Shown one piece after another: positions 1-6,465 of a stretch of 15,906 bases of DNA. The stretch covers positions 1 through 15,906 of the forward strand of contig CAZQEC010000026.1 of NCBI GenBank assembly GCA_964591565.1, given 5' to 3'. The DNA comes from CAZQEC01 sp964591565 (GTDB lineage Bacteria; Patescibacteriota; UBA1384; CAJBMM01). The position numbers and the translations under genes are program-made. How positions within the stretch are numbered: position 1 is the stretch's first letter; every line of letters starts with the position of its first letter. The notes under the pieces were generated by a model. It searched no databases. It was not told the origin of the DNA and saw only the letters and a program-made list of their open reading frames with translations.

Positions 1-504
1 TTAACCGACGCTTCGGGTCGCCAAGTTGATTTTAAGCACTGTTTGATTCTTATGACTACTAACATTGGACTCGAAGAATTAACCAAGTCCGCCCTCGGAT
101 TTGGACAAAGCTCGCGTACCAGTGAAGCCGAGTTTGAATCAACCAAATTAGCCAGCTTAAAGCAAGTTAGGGATAATTTTAAGCCGGAATTTTTGAACCG
201 TCTCGATAAAGTAATTGTTTTTCGACCATTAACTAAAGAAAATATTCGCCAAATAGTGGATATGCAAGTTGCAGAACTTTTAGAGCGCACCAAACTTAAA
301 GGATTAAAAGTACAAGTAGATTTAAGTGCGCGAAAATTCATCGCCGAAAAATCGTACAACCCCGAATACGGCGCCAGACCAATAAGACGAGAAATTCAGG
401 ATCGAGTCGAAGATTTACTAGCGCGCGGCATTGTGGACGGGAAAATTGACAAACGCAAAACGGTCATTGTCCGTCACATTAATGGAGAACTGACGATCGG
501 ATGA
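1..504 (+). CDS. clpC: ClpC-type AAA+ unfoldase, C-terminal part (5' end outside window)
   Basis: This is the last 167 codons of a Clp/Hsp100 ATPase, open in frame from base 1 and ending at TGA 502-504. ClpC-type proteins unfold substrates with ATP and feed them to the ClpP peptidase in the cytoplasm. The visible part starts inside the second ATPase module (LTDASGRQVDFKHC, then MTTNIG), continues with the conserved FKPEFLNRLDKVIVF segment, and ends in the D2-small domain with the sensor-2 motif YGARPIRREIQ. The GFG-containing insert and the short tail after the D2-small domain fit ClpC better than ClpB, but the diagnostic N-terminal and middle domains lie outside the window. A C-family inverted repeat begins directly at the stop codon, so this is probably the end of a transcription unit. 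The family call is secure; ClpC over ClpB is likely. Confidence 0.9.
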   Translation, partial: LTDASGRQVDFKHCLILMTTNIGLEELTKSALGFGQSSRTSEAEFESTKLASLKQVRDNFKPEFLNRLDKVIVFRPLTKENIRQIVDMQVAELLERTKLKGLKVQVDLSARKFIAEKSYNPEYGARPIRREIQDRVEDLLARGIVDGKIDKRKTVIVRHINGELTIG

Positions 505-596
505 TGGAAGACAGAAGACAGAAGACGGAAAACAGAAAAAGCAAAGATTGTATTCTATCTGTAATCTGTCCTCTGTCCTCCGTCTTCTGTCTTCCG
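505..596. repeat. Intergenic inverted repeat, family C (copy C1)
   Basis: The left arm (about 505-541) is made of GAAGACA/GAAGACG-like words. The right arm (about 559-596) is its imperfect reverse complement, made of CTGTCCTC/CTGTCTTCC words, with a short spacer between. The element starts at the clpC stop codon and could fold into a long RNA hairpin. The right arm ends in CCG, four bases before a TTGACA box. The same arm type recurs at 2680-2720. Confidence 0.75.
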
Positions 597-600
597 ACTA

Positions 601-628
601 TTGACAAACTCATACCGCTTGATACAGT
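601..628 (+). promoter_or_regulatory. Putative promoter of the HisRS-like gene
   Basis: A perfect -35 TTGACA lies at 601-606, followed after 16 nt by TACAGT at 623-628 (4 of 6 to TATAAT). It lies about 40 bases upstream of the chosen start codon at 669. The -35 is strong and the -10 is weak. Confidence 0.5.
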
Positions 629-668
629 GAGCCCTAGAAGTAACCGTTTGCATAATGCTAGAGGGGCT

Positions 669-1949
669 ATGCCAACAGATATTATTGAAGTTGAGGCGGC
701 TTCGGTCAAACACCGCAGTGCCACTGGATTAACTGATCTCTTACCAGATTCTTTACGCTACTGGCGACACATTGAACAAATTGTGGACTCTGTTGCCAAT
801 TCGTTTGGTTTTCGTCAGATTGTTTTACCACAACTCGATCCGGCATCGGCCTACACCGAGGCTTTGGGCGAATCATTTCTTGCTCGAACTGTTGAAACAA
901 ATCTTAAAGATCATAAAGAAAAATACGTCATGCGGGCGCATCCTCGTATCGGAGTGTTACGCAGTTTTCTCGAAAATAATTTATATGACTGGCCGCCACC
1001 AGTCCGTTTGGCATACAAACCAGAGGTAGTGACTAAAATTGACGGAGTTTTAAGTCATCAACGCTATATTTGCCTCGATTGTTTAGGTGCTAAAGACGGC
1101 ATTACCAACGCTTCTATGTTGGTAGTGTTACGCAAGTTAGACGAGGCACTCCACGTCAAGAAGTCTAAAGTATCTGTTCATTCAATCGGCTGTTCCGATT
1201 GTCGTCCAGCGTACGAAATTATTTTTCAAAGTTATGCGACCGACCGTAAAAGCGAATTGTGTCCAACCTGTGCCGTAAACCCTAACTTCGCTACACTCGC
1301 AACGTGCAATGTTGACGCCGAATCGGGCGTGATTATGGAGGCGCCAAGCATTTTAGATCATCTTTGCGTTCCGTGTCACAGCGCCATGGCCTCATTACTC
1401 GAATCATGTGACGATTTAGATGTTACTTATAATATAGATCAAAGTTTATACACCGCAGACCCCGAAGCTGAACAAACCGCCTTTGCCATTCGTTTTGATG
1501 GTGAACCTAGACCAGCCATTATTGGATATAATTTCAATAAATTCGCCACAAGCATCGTCGGGCAACCATTAAACGCCATCGGCGTCACCATTGATATGCA
1601 ACGTCTGGCTAATTATCTTGAAACTGGGCACGCCACTTTGTCAGACGAAAGTTTCGTCAAAATTTTTGTCGCCCAGCTTGGACCACAGGCAAAAATATGT
1701 TGTGTTCCGCTTTTACAATCACTTTTCAACGCTGGCTACAGCGCCGTTTTTGCCACCGAGAGTGAAAGTATTACCCAACAATTACAGGTCGCGGCGCGCT
1801 TAAACGCACGTATTACTCTGATAGTCGGTCAAAAGGAAGCGGTAAATGGCCACGTCATACTGCGCGACATGGCTTCGGGACTGCAGGATAATGTCATAAT
1901 CGAAGAGCTTTTGCCAATACTTAAAGAAAGATTGGCTATTGTGCCATAA
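669..1949 (+). CDS. Histidyl-tRNA synthetase-like protein with degenerate active-site motifs
   Basis: The 426-residue product aligns over its whole length with class II HisRS: GLTDLLPDSLRYW (about 20-32), the motif-2 region (115-140), the insert with CRPAY and LCPTC...NP, EAPSILDHLC (224-233), and a C-terminal anticodon-binding domain (about 330-426, ARLNARITLIVGQ). However, residues expected for catalysis are not conserved by my hand alignment. The RPEGT segment is RAHPRIG, the motif-2 arginine and RQFHQ are lost, and the HisA motif LVRGLDYY is replaced by LYTADPEAE. Four CxxC pairs (135/138, 175/178, 198/201, 233/236) could hold metal; the last three fall where many bacterial HisRS proteins have cysteines. 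The start at 669 is preceded by GAGGGG. An in-frame ATG at 501 would translate the C1 repeat and was rejected. It may be a tRNA-binding, HisZ-like or Gcn2-like paralogue, or a very divergent HisRS. The fold is secure; the activity is unknown. Confidence 0.8.
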   Translation: MPTDIIEVEAASVKHRSATGLTDLLPDSLRYWRHIEQIVDSVANSFGFRQIVLPQLDPASAYTEALGESFLARTVETNLKDHKEKYVMRAHPRIGVLRSFLENNLYDWPPPVRLAYKPEVVTKIDGVLSHQRYICLDCLGAKDGITNASMLVVLRKLDEALHVKKSKVSVHSIGCSDCRPAYEIIFQSYATDRKSELCPTCAVNPNFATLATCNVDAESGVIMEAPSILDHLCVPCHSAMASLLESCDDLDVTYNIDQSLYTADPEAEQTAFAIRFDGEPRPAIIGYNFNKFATSIVGQPLNAIGVTIDMQRLANYLETGHATLSDESFVKIFVAQLGPQAKICCVPLLQSLFNAGYSAVFATESESITQQLQVAARLNARITLIVGQKEAVNGHVILRDMASGLQDNVIIEELLPILKERLAIVP

Positions 1950-1956
1950 GTAAAGA

Positions 1957-2106
1957 AATGTATAATGCAAAATGCAGAATGCATAATAATGGTGTGCTAT
2001 CGCACATTATTTATCATCAGTTAGCGTTCAGATTTACGCCAAATTTAGTCCCATACATTATTAATTATTAATTACATTATGATTTATTCATTATCATTTA
2101 TGCATT
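1957..2106. repeat. Intergenic inverted repeat, family B (copy B1)
   Basis: The left arm (about 1957-1990) has ATAATGCA/AATGCATAATAATGG words. The right arm (about 2052-2106) has ATTATTAATTACATTATG and TTATCATTTATGCAT words that pair imperfectly with it. It begins 8 bases after the stop of the HisRS-like gene. A small hairpin with a T-rich tail sits at the loop-proximal side of the left arm. Confidence 0.65.
1993..2015 (+). terminator. Terminator-like hairpin inside repeat B1
   Basis: TGTGC (1993-1997) and GCACA (2002-2006) form a 5-bp stem with loop TATC, followed by TTATTTATC. It lies 44 bases after the HisRS-like stop. The stem is short, so terminator strength is uncertain; position and T-rich tail support the call. 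Confidence 0.4.
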
Positions 2107-2121
2107 TTTTAAGTACCAATA

Positions 2122-2583
2122 ATGGGTAATGAGCATCTTATATTGGTTTTAGATAACGTCCGTAGCTTATATAATGTTGGTGCCATATTTCGTCTTGCCG
2201 ATGGACTGGGAGTTAATCAAATTATGCTATGTGGTATCACACCTGGGCCACCGCGTGCCGAAATTCATAAAACCGCTCTTGGCGCCGAAACGCACGTTGA
2301 GTGGAACGCCTTTGCATCAACGTCCGAGTGTCTAACTAAACTCAAAAATGATCAGTTTAATGTTGTGGCGCTTGAAATCACACCTTTAAGCGTACCACTA
2401 CAAAATTTTACGCCGATTTTTCCTATGGCACTTGTCGTCGGTCACGAAACTGATGGGGTTTCATCTGACGTTCTGCGAGACATTAACTCACACGTTCACA
2501 TTCCAATGCTCGGCCACGCCAAATCGCTCAACGTCGCCACAGCGGTGGCGATAGCGTGCTGGCAGATTAAAAGAAATGTATAA
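2122..2583 (+). CDS. TrmH/SpoU family RNA 2'-O-methyltransferase
   Basis: A 153-residue SPOUT-fold enzyme expected to transfer a methyl group from S-adenosylmethionine to a ribose 2'-OH in tRNA or rRNA. All three SpoU motifs are present. Motif 1 spans about 12-31 (NVRSLYNVGAIFRLADGLGV), motif 2 about 105-114 (VVGHETDGVS) and motif 3 about 126-146 (IPMLGHAKSLNVATAVAIA), which form the knotted SAM site. There is no N-terminal substrate-binding extension, and the length matches short TrmL/TrmH-type members rather than RlmB. The specific target nucleotide cannot be read from the sequence. No clear Shine-Dalgarno precedes ATG 2122. The gene stands alone between repeats B1 and C2. Confidence 0.9.
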   Translation: MGNEHLILVLDNVRSLYNVGAIFRLADGLGVNQIMLCGITPGPPRAEIHKTALGAETHVEWNAFASTSECLTKLKNDQFNVVALEITPLSVPLQNFTPIFPMALVVGHETDGVSSDVLRDINSHVHIPMLGHAKSLNVATAVAIACWQIKRNV

Positions 2584-2720
2584 ATAATAAATTATTACGG
2601 ATTAAATCTATGATTTATTGTTGCATTTGCTCATCATCATTCGCAACTTTATTTTAATTGATAATGTGAGACAAAATTCTCTGTCTGTTCCATCCTCCAT
2701 TTTCCATCCTCTATCCTCCG
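2584..2720. repeat. Degenerate repeat region with a family C half-element (C2)
   Basis: The region after the methyltransferase stop is AT-rich, with words loosely like family B (TGATTTATTG, ATTGATAATGTGAG) but no clear second arm. Bases 2680-2720 form a run of CTGTCTGTTCC/ATCCTCC words matching the right arm of C1, with no matching left arm. It ends in CCG, four bases before the lexA TTGACA box, exactly as C1 does upstream of the HisRS-like gene. Confidence 0.5.
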
Positions 2721-2724
2721 ATAC

Positions 2725-2754
2725 TTGACACTACGGTTTATGTTCGGATATACT
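2725..2754 (+). promoter_or_regulatory. lexA promoter
   Basis: A perfect TTGACA (2725-2730) is followed after 18 nt by TATACT (2749-2754, 5 of 6). A TATGTTCGG half-site lies between the boxes (2738-2746) and resembles half of the Gram-positive LexA box CGAAC-N4-GTTCG. The other half is not recognisable, so autoregulation is only a possibility. Confidence 0.65.
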
Positions 2755-2782
2755 GTAAGTAAGATCAAAAAAAGGAGTAGTT

Positions 2783-3379
2783 ATGAATCCATTGACCAAA
2801 CGACAACGTCAAATTTTGGACTACATTGAGCAGTTTATTGATGAAAACGGCTACGCCCCAAGCTACCGTGAAATCGCCGCCGAGTTTAAGCTGGCTAGTG
2901 TATCAACAATTGCTGAACATATTGACGCTCTCGACCGTAAGGGGCATTTGCAACGCGCGGTCAACGAAGCGCGTTCACTTCAGCTCACTCCAACCTGGGA
3001 CGACGCCACTTTTACCATACCGCTTATGGGCACTATTGCCGCTGGTGCTCCTATTCAAGCCATTCGTACTAACGAAACGATCGATATTCCCCGCGACATG
3101 ATTGGACCAAACGTTTTTGCTCTGCGCGTTAAGGGTAATTCAATGATTGAAGATGGTATTTTTGATGGCGACTATGTCATTATTGAACAAGCCGCATCGG
3201 CTCGCAATGGCGACATTATTGTAGCTTTAATTGATCGTGAAAACGTCACTCTTAAGCGTTATTATCAAGAAAAAGACCACATTCGCCTGCAACCAGCTAA
3301 CAGTTCTATGAAGCCCTTGCGAGTCAAAAACGTGACCGTACAGGGTAAGGTGAAAGGAATTATTAGAAAGTTCAAGTAG
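2783..3379 (+). CDS. lexA: LexA SOS repressor (self-cleaving)
   Basis: The 198-residue length matches typical LexA (about 200). An N-terminal winged helix-turn-helix domain (1-70, TKRQRQILDYIEQFIDENG and PSYREIAAEFKLASVSTIAEH) is followed by an S24-type autoprotease domain. Cleavage would occur at Ala87-Gly88 in IAAGAPI. The catalytic dyad is Ser120 (KGNSMIEDGI) and Lys158 (TLKRYY), the same spacing as in E. coli LexA. RecA filaments would trigger cleavage and derepress DNA-repair genes. A strong ribosome-binding site (AAAGGAG) precedes ATG 2783, and a near-consensus promoter lies just upstream. The gene appears monocistronic and is followed by inverted repeat A1. All functional residues are present, so an intact SOS repressor is expected. 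Confidence 0.97.
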   Translation: MNPLTKRQRQILDYIEQFIDENGYAPSYREIAAEFKLASVSTIAEHIDALDRKGHLQRAVNEARSLQLTPTWDDATFTIPLMGTIAAGAPIQAIRTNETIDIPRDMIGPNVFALRVKGNSMIEDGIFDGDYVIIEQAASARNGDIIVALIDRENVTLKRYYQEKDHIRLQPANSSMKPLRVKNVTVQGKVKGIIRKFK

Positions 3380-3400
3380 AAATAATCAATTATCTACTTG

Positions 3401-3487
3401 TATTAGGTATTAGGTATCATGTATCAGGGGCGAGTAGATTCGATCATTTATTTATTCCCTAATACCTTATACCTGATACCTGATACG
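3401..3487. repeat. Intergenic inverted repeat, family A (copy A1)
   Basis: The left arm 3401-3430 reads as tandem TATTAGG/TATCATG words ending in GGGG. The right arm 3457-3487 starts CCCT and reads AATACC, TTATACC, TGATACC, TGATACG. The arms pair over about 29 positions with few mismatches, and two differences would be G-U pairs in RNA. The 26-bp loop is unique. It lies 22 bases after the lexA stop. Confidence 0.85.
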
Positions 3488-3521
3488 TTTTCACCACTGT
3501 TTTCCCTTAACAAGACTTGTG

Positions 3522-3556
3522 TATAATTAGATTATATAGGACAATACTAACAGGGG
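3522..3556 (+). promoter_or_regulatory. -10 box and ribosome-binding site of the LytR_C operon
   Basis: A perfect TATAAT lies at 3522-3527 without a recognisable -35. AGGGG (3552-3556) is a possible Shine-Dalgarno 12 bases before ATG 3569, a rather long spacing. Confidence 0.4.
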
Positions 3557-3568
3557 AAACAATAAATA

Positions 3569-4453
3569 ATGGTTAAATTCTTTGACATTAACGCTGGGCA
3601 TGGTGACGAGTCTTCGGATAAGAAGAGTGAAGATAAGACAAACGAGACGGTGGATAACAAAACCGCCGAAAATGCCGACGAAAAATTGGCTGATAAAGGT
3701 GAGGCAGAAGCTTTGCGTCCCGATTTTTCGGTCGGTGTTCCAACTAAAAGCGATGCAGATGAAAACAAGGCCGAAACTGCAAAACCAGATAGTGCGGACG
3801 CACAATTGACCAAAGATGACGATAAAGACGAAGATGTTATGCCAAAAGCACCAGAAATTCCTCGCGCTACCCCAGCAATGGCACCAAAAGAGCCATCTAA
3901 CCATTCACCTGTGTCGGCTATCGTGAGCGGTAGCCAGCATAATAAGCAAAAAATTGTCACCGCTATTTTAAGCATTATTTTAATAGTGCTACTCGGTCTA
4001 TTAGTATCACAAGCAGTCATTTACTTTACGCAAACTAAAAAAGATGCGAGTTCAGTCACCCCCAAGGCCGATACAACGCCAAAAATTACTTCAACTAAAA
4101 CCGATACCGATGGCGCCAAAACAACCACTCCTGAAGCATCCAAGCCAGTTGTCGTTTCAACGGTGCTGACAAAAGAAAAAACCACCATAAAAGTGCTTAA
4201 TGGTGGGGGAGTGGCAGGCGCTGGAGCCAAAGCGGCTACTTTACTGAAAACCGCTGGTTTTACTATTTCTAGCACCGCAAATGCCAAAGCATATACCTAT
4301 GCCACTACCGAAGTTTTGTACAAGAACGCCGACGCCAAAACCGTGGCAGATGAAGTGGTAGTCGCACTCAAAGGATACACTGCTGAAGCTAAATTGGACG
4401 ATACAGTTCCAAGCTCCGCAACCGAAATTGTTGTTATTGTAGGCAAAAAATAA
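3569..4453 (+). CDS. Membrane-anchored LytR_C domain protein
   Basis: This 294-residue protein has three parts. Residues 1-125 are low-complexity and rich in Asp, Glu, Lys and Ala, so probably disordered and cytoplasmic. One transmembrane segment follows (about 129-153, IVTAILSIILIVLLGLLV). A Thr/Lys/Pro-rich linker then leads to a C-terminal domain (about 205-292) with TTIKVLNGGGVAGAGAKAA, AGFTI and EIVVIVGKK, the pattern of the LytR_C domain found at the end of LytR-CpsA-Psr envelope proteins. There is no LCP catalytic domain, so it is not itself a cell-wall glycopolymer ligase. A role in organising the envelope is inferred. The DUF3048 gene starts 10 bases downstream, so the two are probably co-transcribed and both face the cell exterior. 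Confidence 0.82.
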   Translation: MVKFFDINAGHGDESSDKKSEDKTNETVDNKTAENADEKLADKGEAEALRPDFSVGVPTKSDADENKAETAKPDSADAQLTKDDDKDEDVMPKAPEIPRATPAMAPKEPSNHSPVSAIVSGSQHNKQKIVTAILSIILIVLLGLLVSQAVIYFTQTKKDASSVTPKADTTPKITSTKTDTDGAKTTTPEASKPVVVSTVLTKEKTTIKVLNGGGVAGAGAKAATLLKTAGFTISSTANAKAYTYATTEVLYKNADAKTVADEVVVALKGYTAEAKLDDTVPSSATEIVVIVGKK

Positions 4454-4463
4454 TCGCTCCATT

Positions 4464-5546
4464 ATGAAACGAAGCCCTATTATTTCAATATTAGTGTTAA
4501 TCATTATTATGGTTGGCTGTGGTGTATTATATCTTTGGCTCATCAATTCGACCAATATATTTAAGCGACCGTCTAACTTTTCCTCGTATACCAAATCACT
4601 TTTCAATAACTCTAAAGCCACCGTAATTAAAGTACCGTCAAAACTAGATGGTGTAGCAGTGGATCCAAACTTAAACACTAGACACCCACTTGGCGTCATG
4701 ATCGAAAATCATCCCGACGCGCGCCCACAATTCGGCTTGTCCTCCGCCAGTATTGTCTACGAAGCCATTGCTGAAGGGGGAATTACCCGTTTTTTAGCCG
4801 TATTTGGGCCTAATTCGGCCAGCAAAATTGGGCCGATTCGCAGTGCTCGCACTTATTACGCCGATTGGTGTAATGAATACGATTGCTACTACGCTCACGT
4901 TGGCGGCGCCCAAGATGCGGTCAAAGTTAAAATACCAACCGATAAAATTAAAGACATTGATCAATTTGCCAACGGCAAATATTACCACCGTGAGCCAAAA
5001 CCTGGCATTGCAACCGAACACACTATGTTTTCTTCGACCGATAAACTTTATGAGCTGGCGGGATTGAAAAAGTGGGGGACGGCCCTGCGGGACGATTACA
5101 GTATTTATACGTTTTTAGATGATCCCACCACGCCTGCAGTCGCAACTGCCAAAACGATTAAAATAAACTTTTCCACCGCTTCGTATGAAGTGGATTATAC
5201 TTTTGATGCCACTACCAACTCATACACCCGCAATCTAGCTGGAAAACCGCACATTGATGCGCAAAATCAAAAAAATATCGCGCCGAAAAATATCATTATT
5301 CAATACATTGGCCGCACCGCCGTTACGTTGGATAATGGCGCAGGCGGCTGTGCCATGCCTACAGTTGGTAGTGGTAAGGCCGAAGTTTATCAAAACAGGC
5401 AAAAAATTGTTGGTACTTGGAAAAAAAGCGATAAATACGACCGCACCGAGTTTTATGATGAAAAAGGTGGGTTGATTAAACTATATCGCGGCCCAACTTG
5501 GATTGAAATAATCAACCCCGGCTCCACTGTCACAAGCGCGGGGTAA
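4464..5546 (+). CDS. DUF3048 family (YerB-like) membrane-anchored protein
   Basis: A 360-residue exported protein. Residues 4-28 are a hydrophobic anchor. A cysteine at 19 in MVGC resembles a lipobox, but hydrophobic residues continue past it, so a transmembrane anchor is at least as likely as a lipoprotein. The DUF3048 core is clear: HPLGVMIENHPDARPQFGLS, IVYEAIAEGGITRFLAVF, IGPIRSARTYYADW and YAHVGGAQDA (about 74-154). A second part with RTEFYDEKGGLIKLYRGPTWIEI matches the C-terminal domain of the family. B. subtilis YerB is a lipoprotein of this family, and its biochemical role is unknown to me. It follows the LytR_C gene after 10 bases with no evident Shine-Dalgarno. Its end converges on the minus-strand paralogue pair across element D1. 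Confidence 0.88.
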   Translation: MKRSPIISILVLIIIMVGCGVLYLWLINSTNIFKRPSNFSSYTKSLFNNSKATVIKVPSKLDGVAVDPNLNTRHPLGVMIENHPDARPQFGLSSASIVYEAIAEGGITRFLAVFGPNSASKIGPIRSARTYYADWCNEYDCYYAHVGGAQDAVKVKIPTDKIKDIDQFANGKYYHREPKPGIATEHTMFSSTDKLYELAGLKKWGTALRDDYSIYTFLDDPTTPAVATAKTIKINFSTASYEVDYTFDATTNSYTRNLAGKPHIDAQNQKNIAPKNIIIQYIGRTAVTLDNGAGGCAMPTVGSGKAEVYQNRQKIVGTWKKSDKYDRTEFYDEKGGLIKLYRGPTWIEIINPGSTVTSAG

Positions 5547-5560
5547 CATCTTTTGATGTA

Positions 5561-5784
5561 ATAGTTCTCGCTTAAGCTCGAACAATAATAGATTTCTTTC
5601 AAAACCCAAATCAATATTGTCATCTCGACCGCAGTGGAGAGATCTATAAAAAAATCATTTGAGATTTCTCCAACCCCGACTGGAACGTCGGGGGGTCGAA
5701 ATGACTACTTAAGCAGATTTTGAAAGAGATCTAATTACTAATTCTCACCCCCCCCCAATATTGTTCGAGCTTTGCGAGAACTAT
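5561..5784. repeat. Nested palindromic element D1 (MITE-like or REP-like)
   Basis: Terminal arms 5561-5587 and 5758-5784 are near-perfect inverted copies (ATAGTTCTCGC...AGCTCGAACAATA). Inside them are further nested pairs: AGATTTCTTTCAAAA (about 5590-5604) with ATTTTGAAAGAGATCT (5717-5732); GTCATCTCGACC (5619-5630) with GGTCGAAATGAC (5694-5705); GGAGAGATCT (5636-5645) with AGATTTCTCC (5662-5671); and CCCCGAC (5674-5680) with GTCGGGG (5687-5693). A run of nine C lies at 5748-5756. It fills the gap between two convergent transcription units. The inner GTCATCTCGACC...GGTCGAAATGAC core resembles REP-like dispersed repeats I recall from unrelated bacteria. Confidence 0.8.
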
Positions 5785-5789
5785 CTAGA

Positions 5790-6407
5790 TTATGTCTTCG
5801 CATCGTCACTTGATTTATTTTCAGGGTAAACAGGTCGTACTAATCCCGCTTCATCAACTTCTCCCGCGCCAGCTGCAGGACGTAGCAATTCAGCATCCGA
5901 TCCTAACGCTGGTTTAGGAACTGATAAAATGTAATCAGTGTATTTCTTTAGATAATCATAAGCAAACGTCATCATCTCTTCCACAAATTGACGCTCTTGC
6001 TTGTTCTTTAGTAAGGGGTGCTGGGGTGCAAACCAAGGCTGACGCAAGGCACTACTTAGCAAGGATCGCGATAAATCGGATCGATAAACAAGAAGTTTTT
6101 GTAGTTGCTCACCTATATGTTCGGAATTCGGCATATCTCTTCGAATAGCAGCAACTTTATAGTTCAAATACTGGTGAAGAGATTTCTGTAGCTCTTTTTC
6201 TGTAACGTTAGTTGGAGAATAATCGTTCAGCGTAAATTTGTCCGCCTGTAATATTTGATCCCACTCCGCCGCCCATTCGCGCTTTAACGCCTCTACATCA
6301 ATTTCGCCCGATTCCGCCGTTTTAACATCAGGCACATTAGTGTCATCTGATACTATTGGTCGTATTTCTTCACTATGATCATGGTCTTGATGAATATTTT
6401 CGTTCAT
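5790..6407 (-). CDS. Protein of unknown function, paralogue of its upstream neighbour (copy 1)
   Basis: I do not recognise this 205-residue family. It is acidic and soluble, with no signal peptide or membrane segment. It is clearly homologous to the product of 6466-7110. Shared blocks are SDDTNV.DV (20-28), EIDVE.LKRE (35-44), RSDL (109-112), LKNK (133-136), FAYDYLKKY.DYILS.PKPALGSD.ELLRPA (148-178) and GEVD...LVRPVYPE (182-196). The central part diverges most. The predominantly charged, helix-prone middle and conserved Pro-rich tail suggest a cytoplasmic scaffold or partner-binding protein, but that is inference only. A GGAG ribosome-binding site sits just upstream of ATG 6407. It is the last gene of the probable eno operon, 58 bases after its paralogue, and its 3' end abuts D1. 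Confidence 0.75.
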   Translation of the reverse strand: MNENIHQDHDHSEEIRPIVSDDTNVPDVKTAESGEIDVEALKREWAAEWDQILQADKFTLNDYSPTNVTEKELQKSLHQYLNYKVAAIRRDMPNSEHIGEQLQKLLVYRSDLSRSLLSSALRQPWFAPQHPLLKNKQERQFVEEMMTFAYDYLKKYTDYILSVPKPALGSDAELLRPAAGAGEVDEAGLVRPVYPENKSSDDAKT

Positions 6408-6465
6408 TTCTGCTCCAATTCAAAAATAGTTAAGATATCCTCAAACTTTTCGAACGAATAATCGG

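Noticed and set aside
501..668. N-terminal extension of the HisRS-like protein from ATG 501
   Set aside because: It would translate the C1 inverted repeat and the promoter region; the HisRS homology begins just after ATG 669, which has a GAGGGG site upstream.
3547..4020. 157-residue open frame on the minus strand opposite the LytR_C gene
   Set aside because: It is rich in Ser/Ala/Leu as expected from the antisense of Lys/Asp/Glu/Thr-rich coding, has no ribosome-binding site and no recognisable domain.
5545..5790. Transposase or other gene inside D1
   Set aside because: The element is only 224 bp, entirely composed of nested inverted repeats, with no open frame of useful length.
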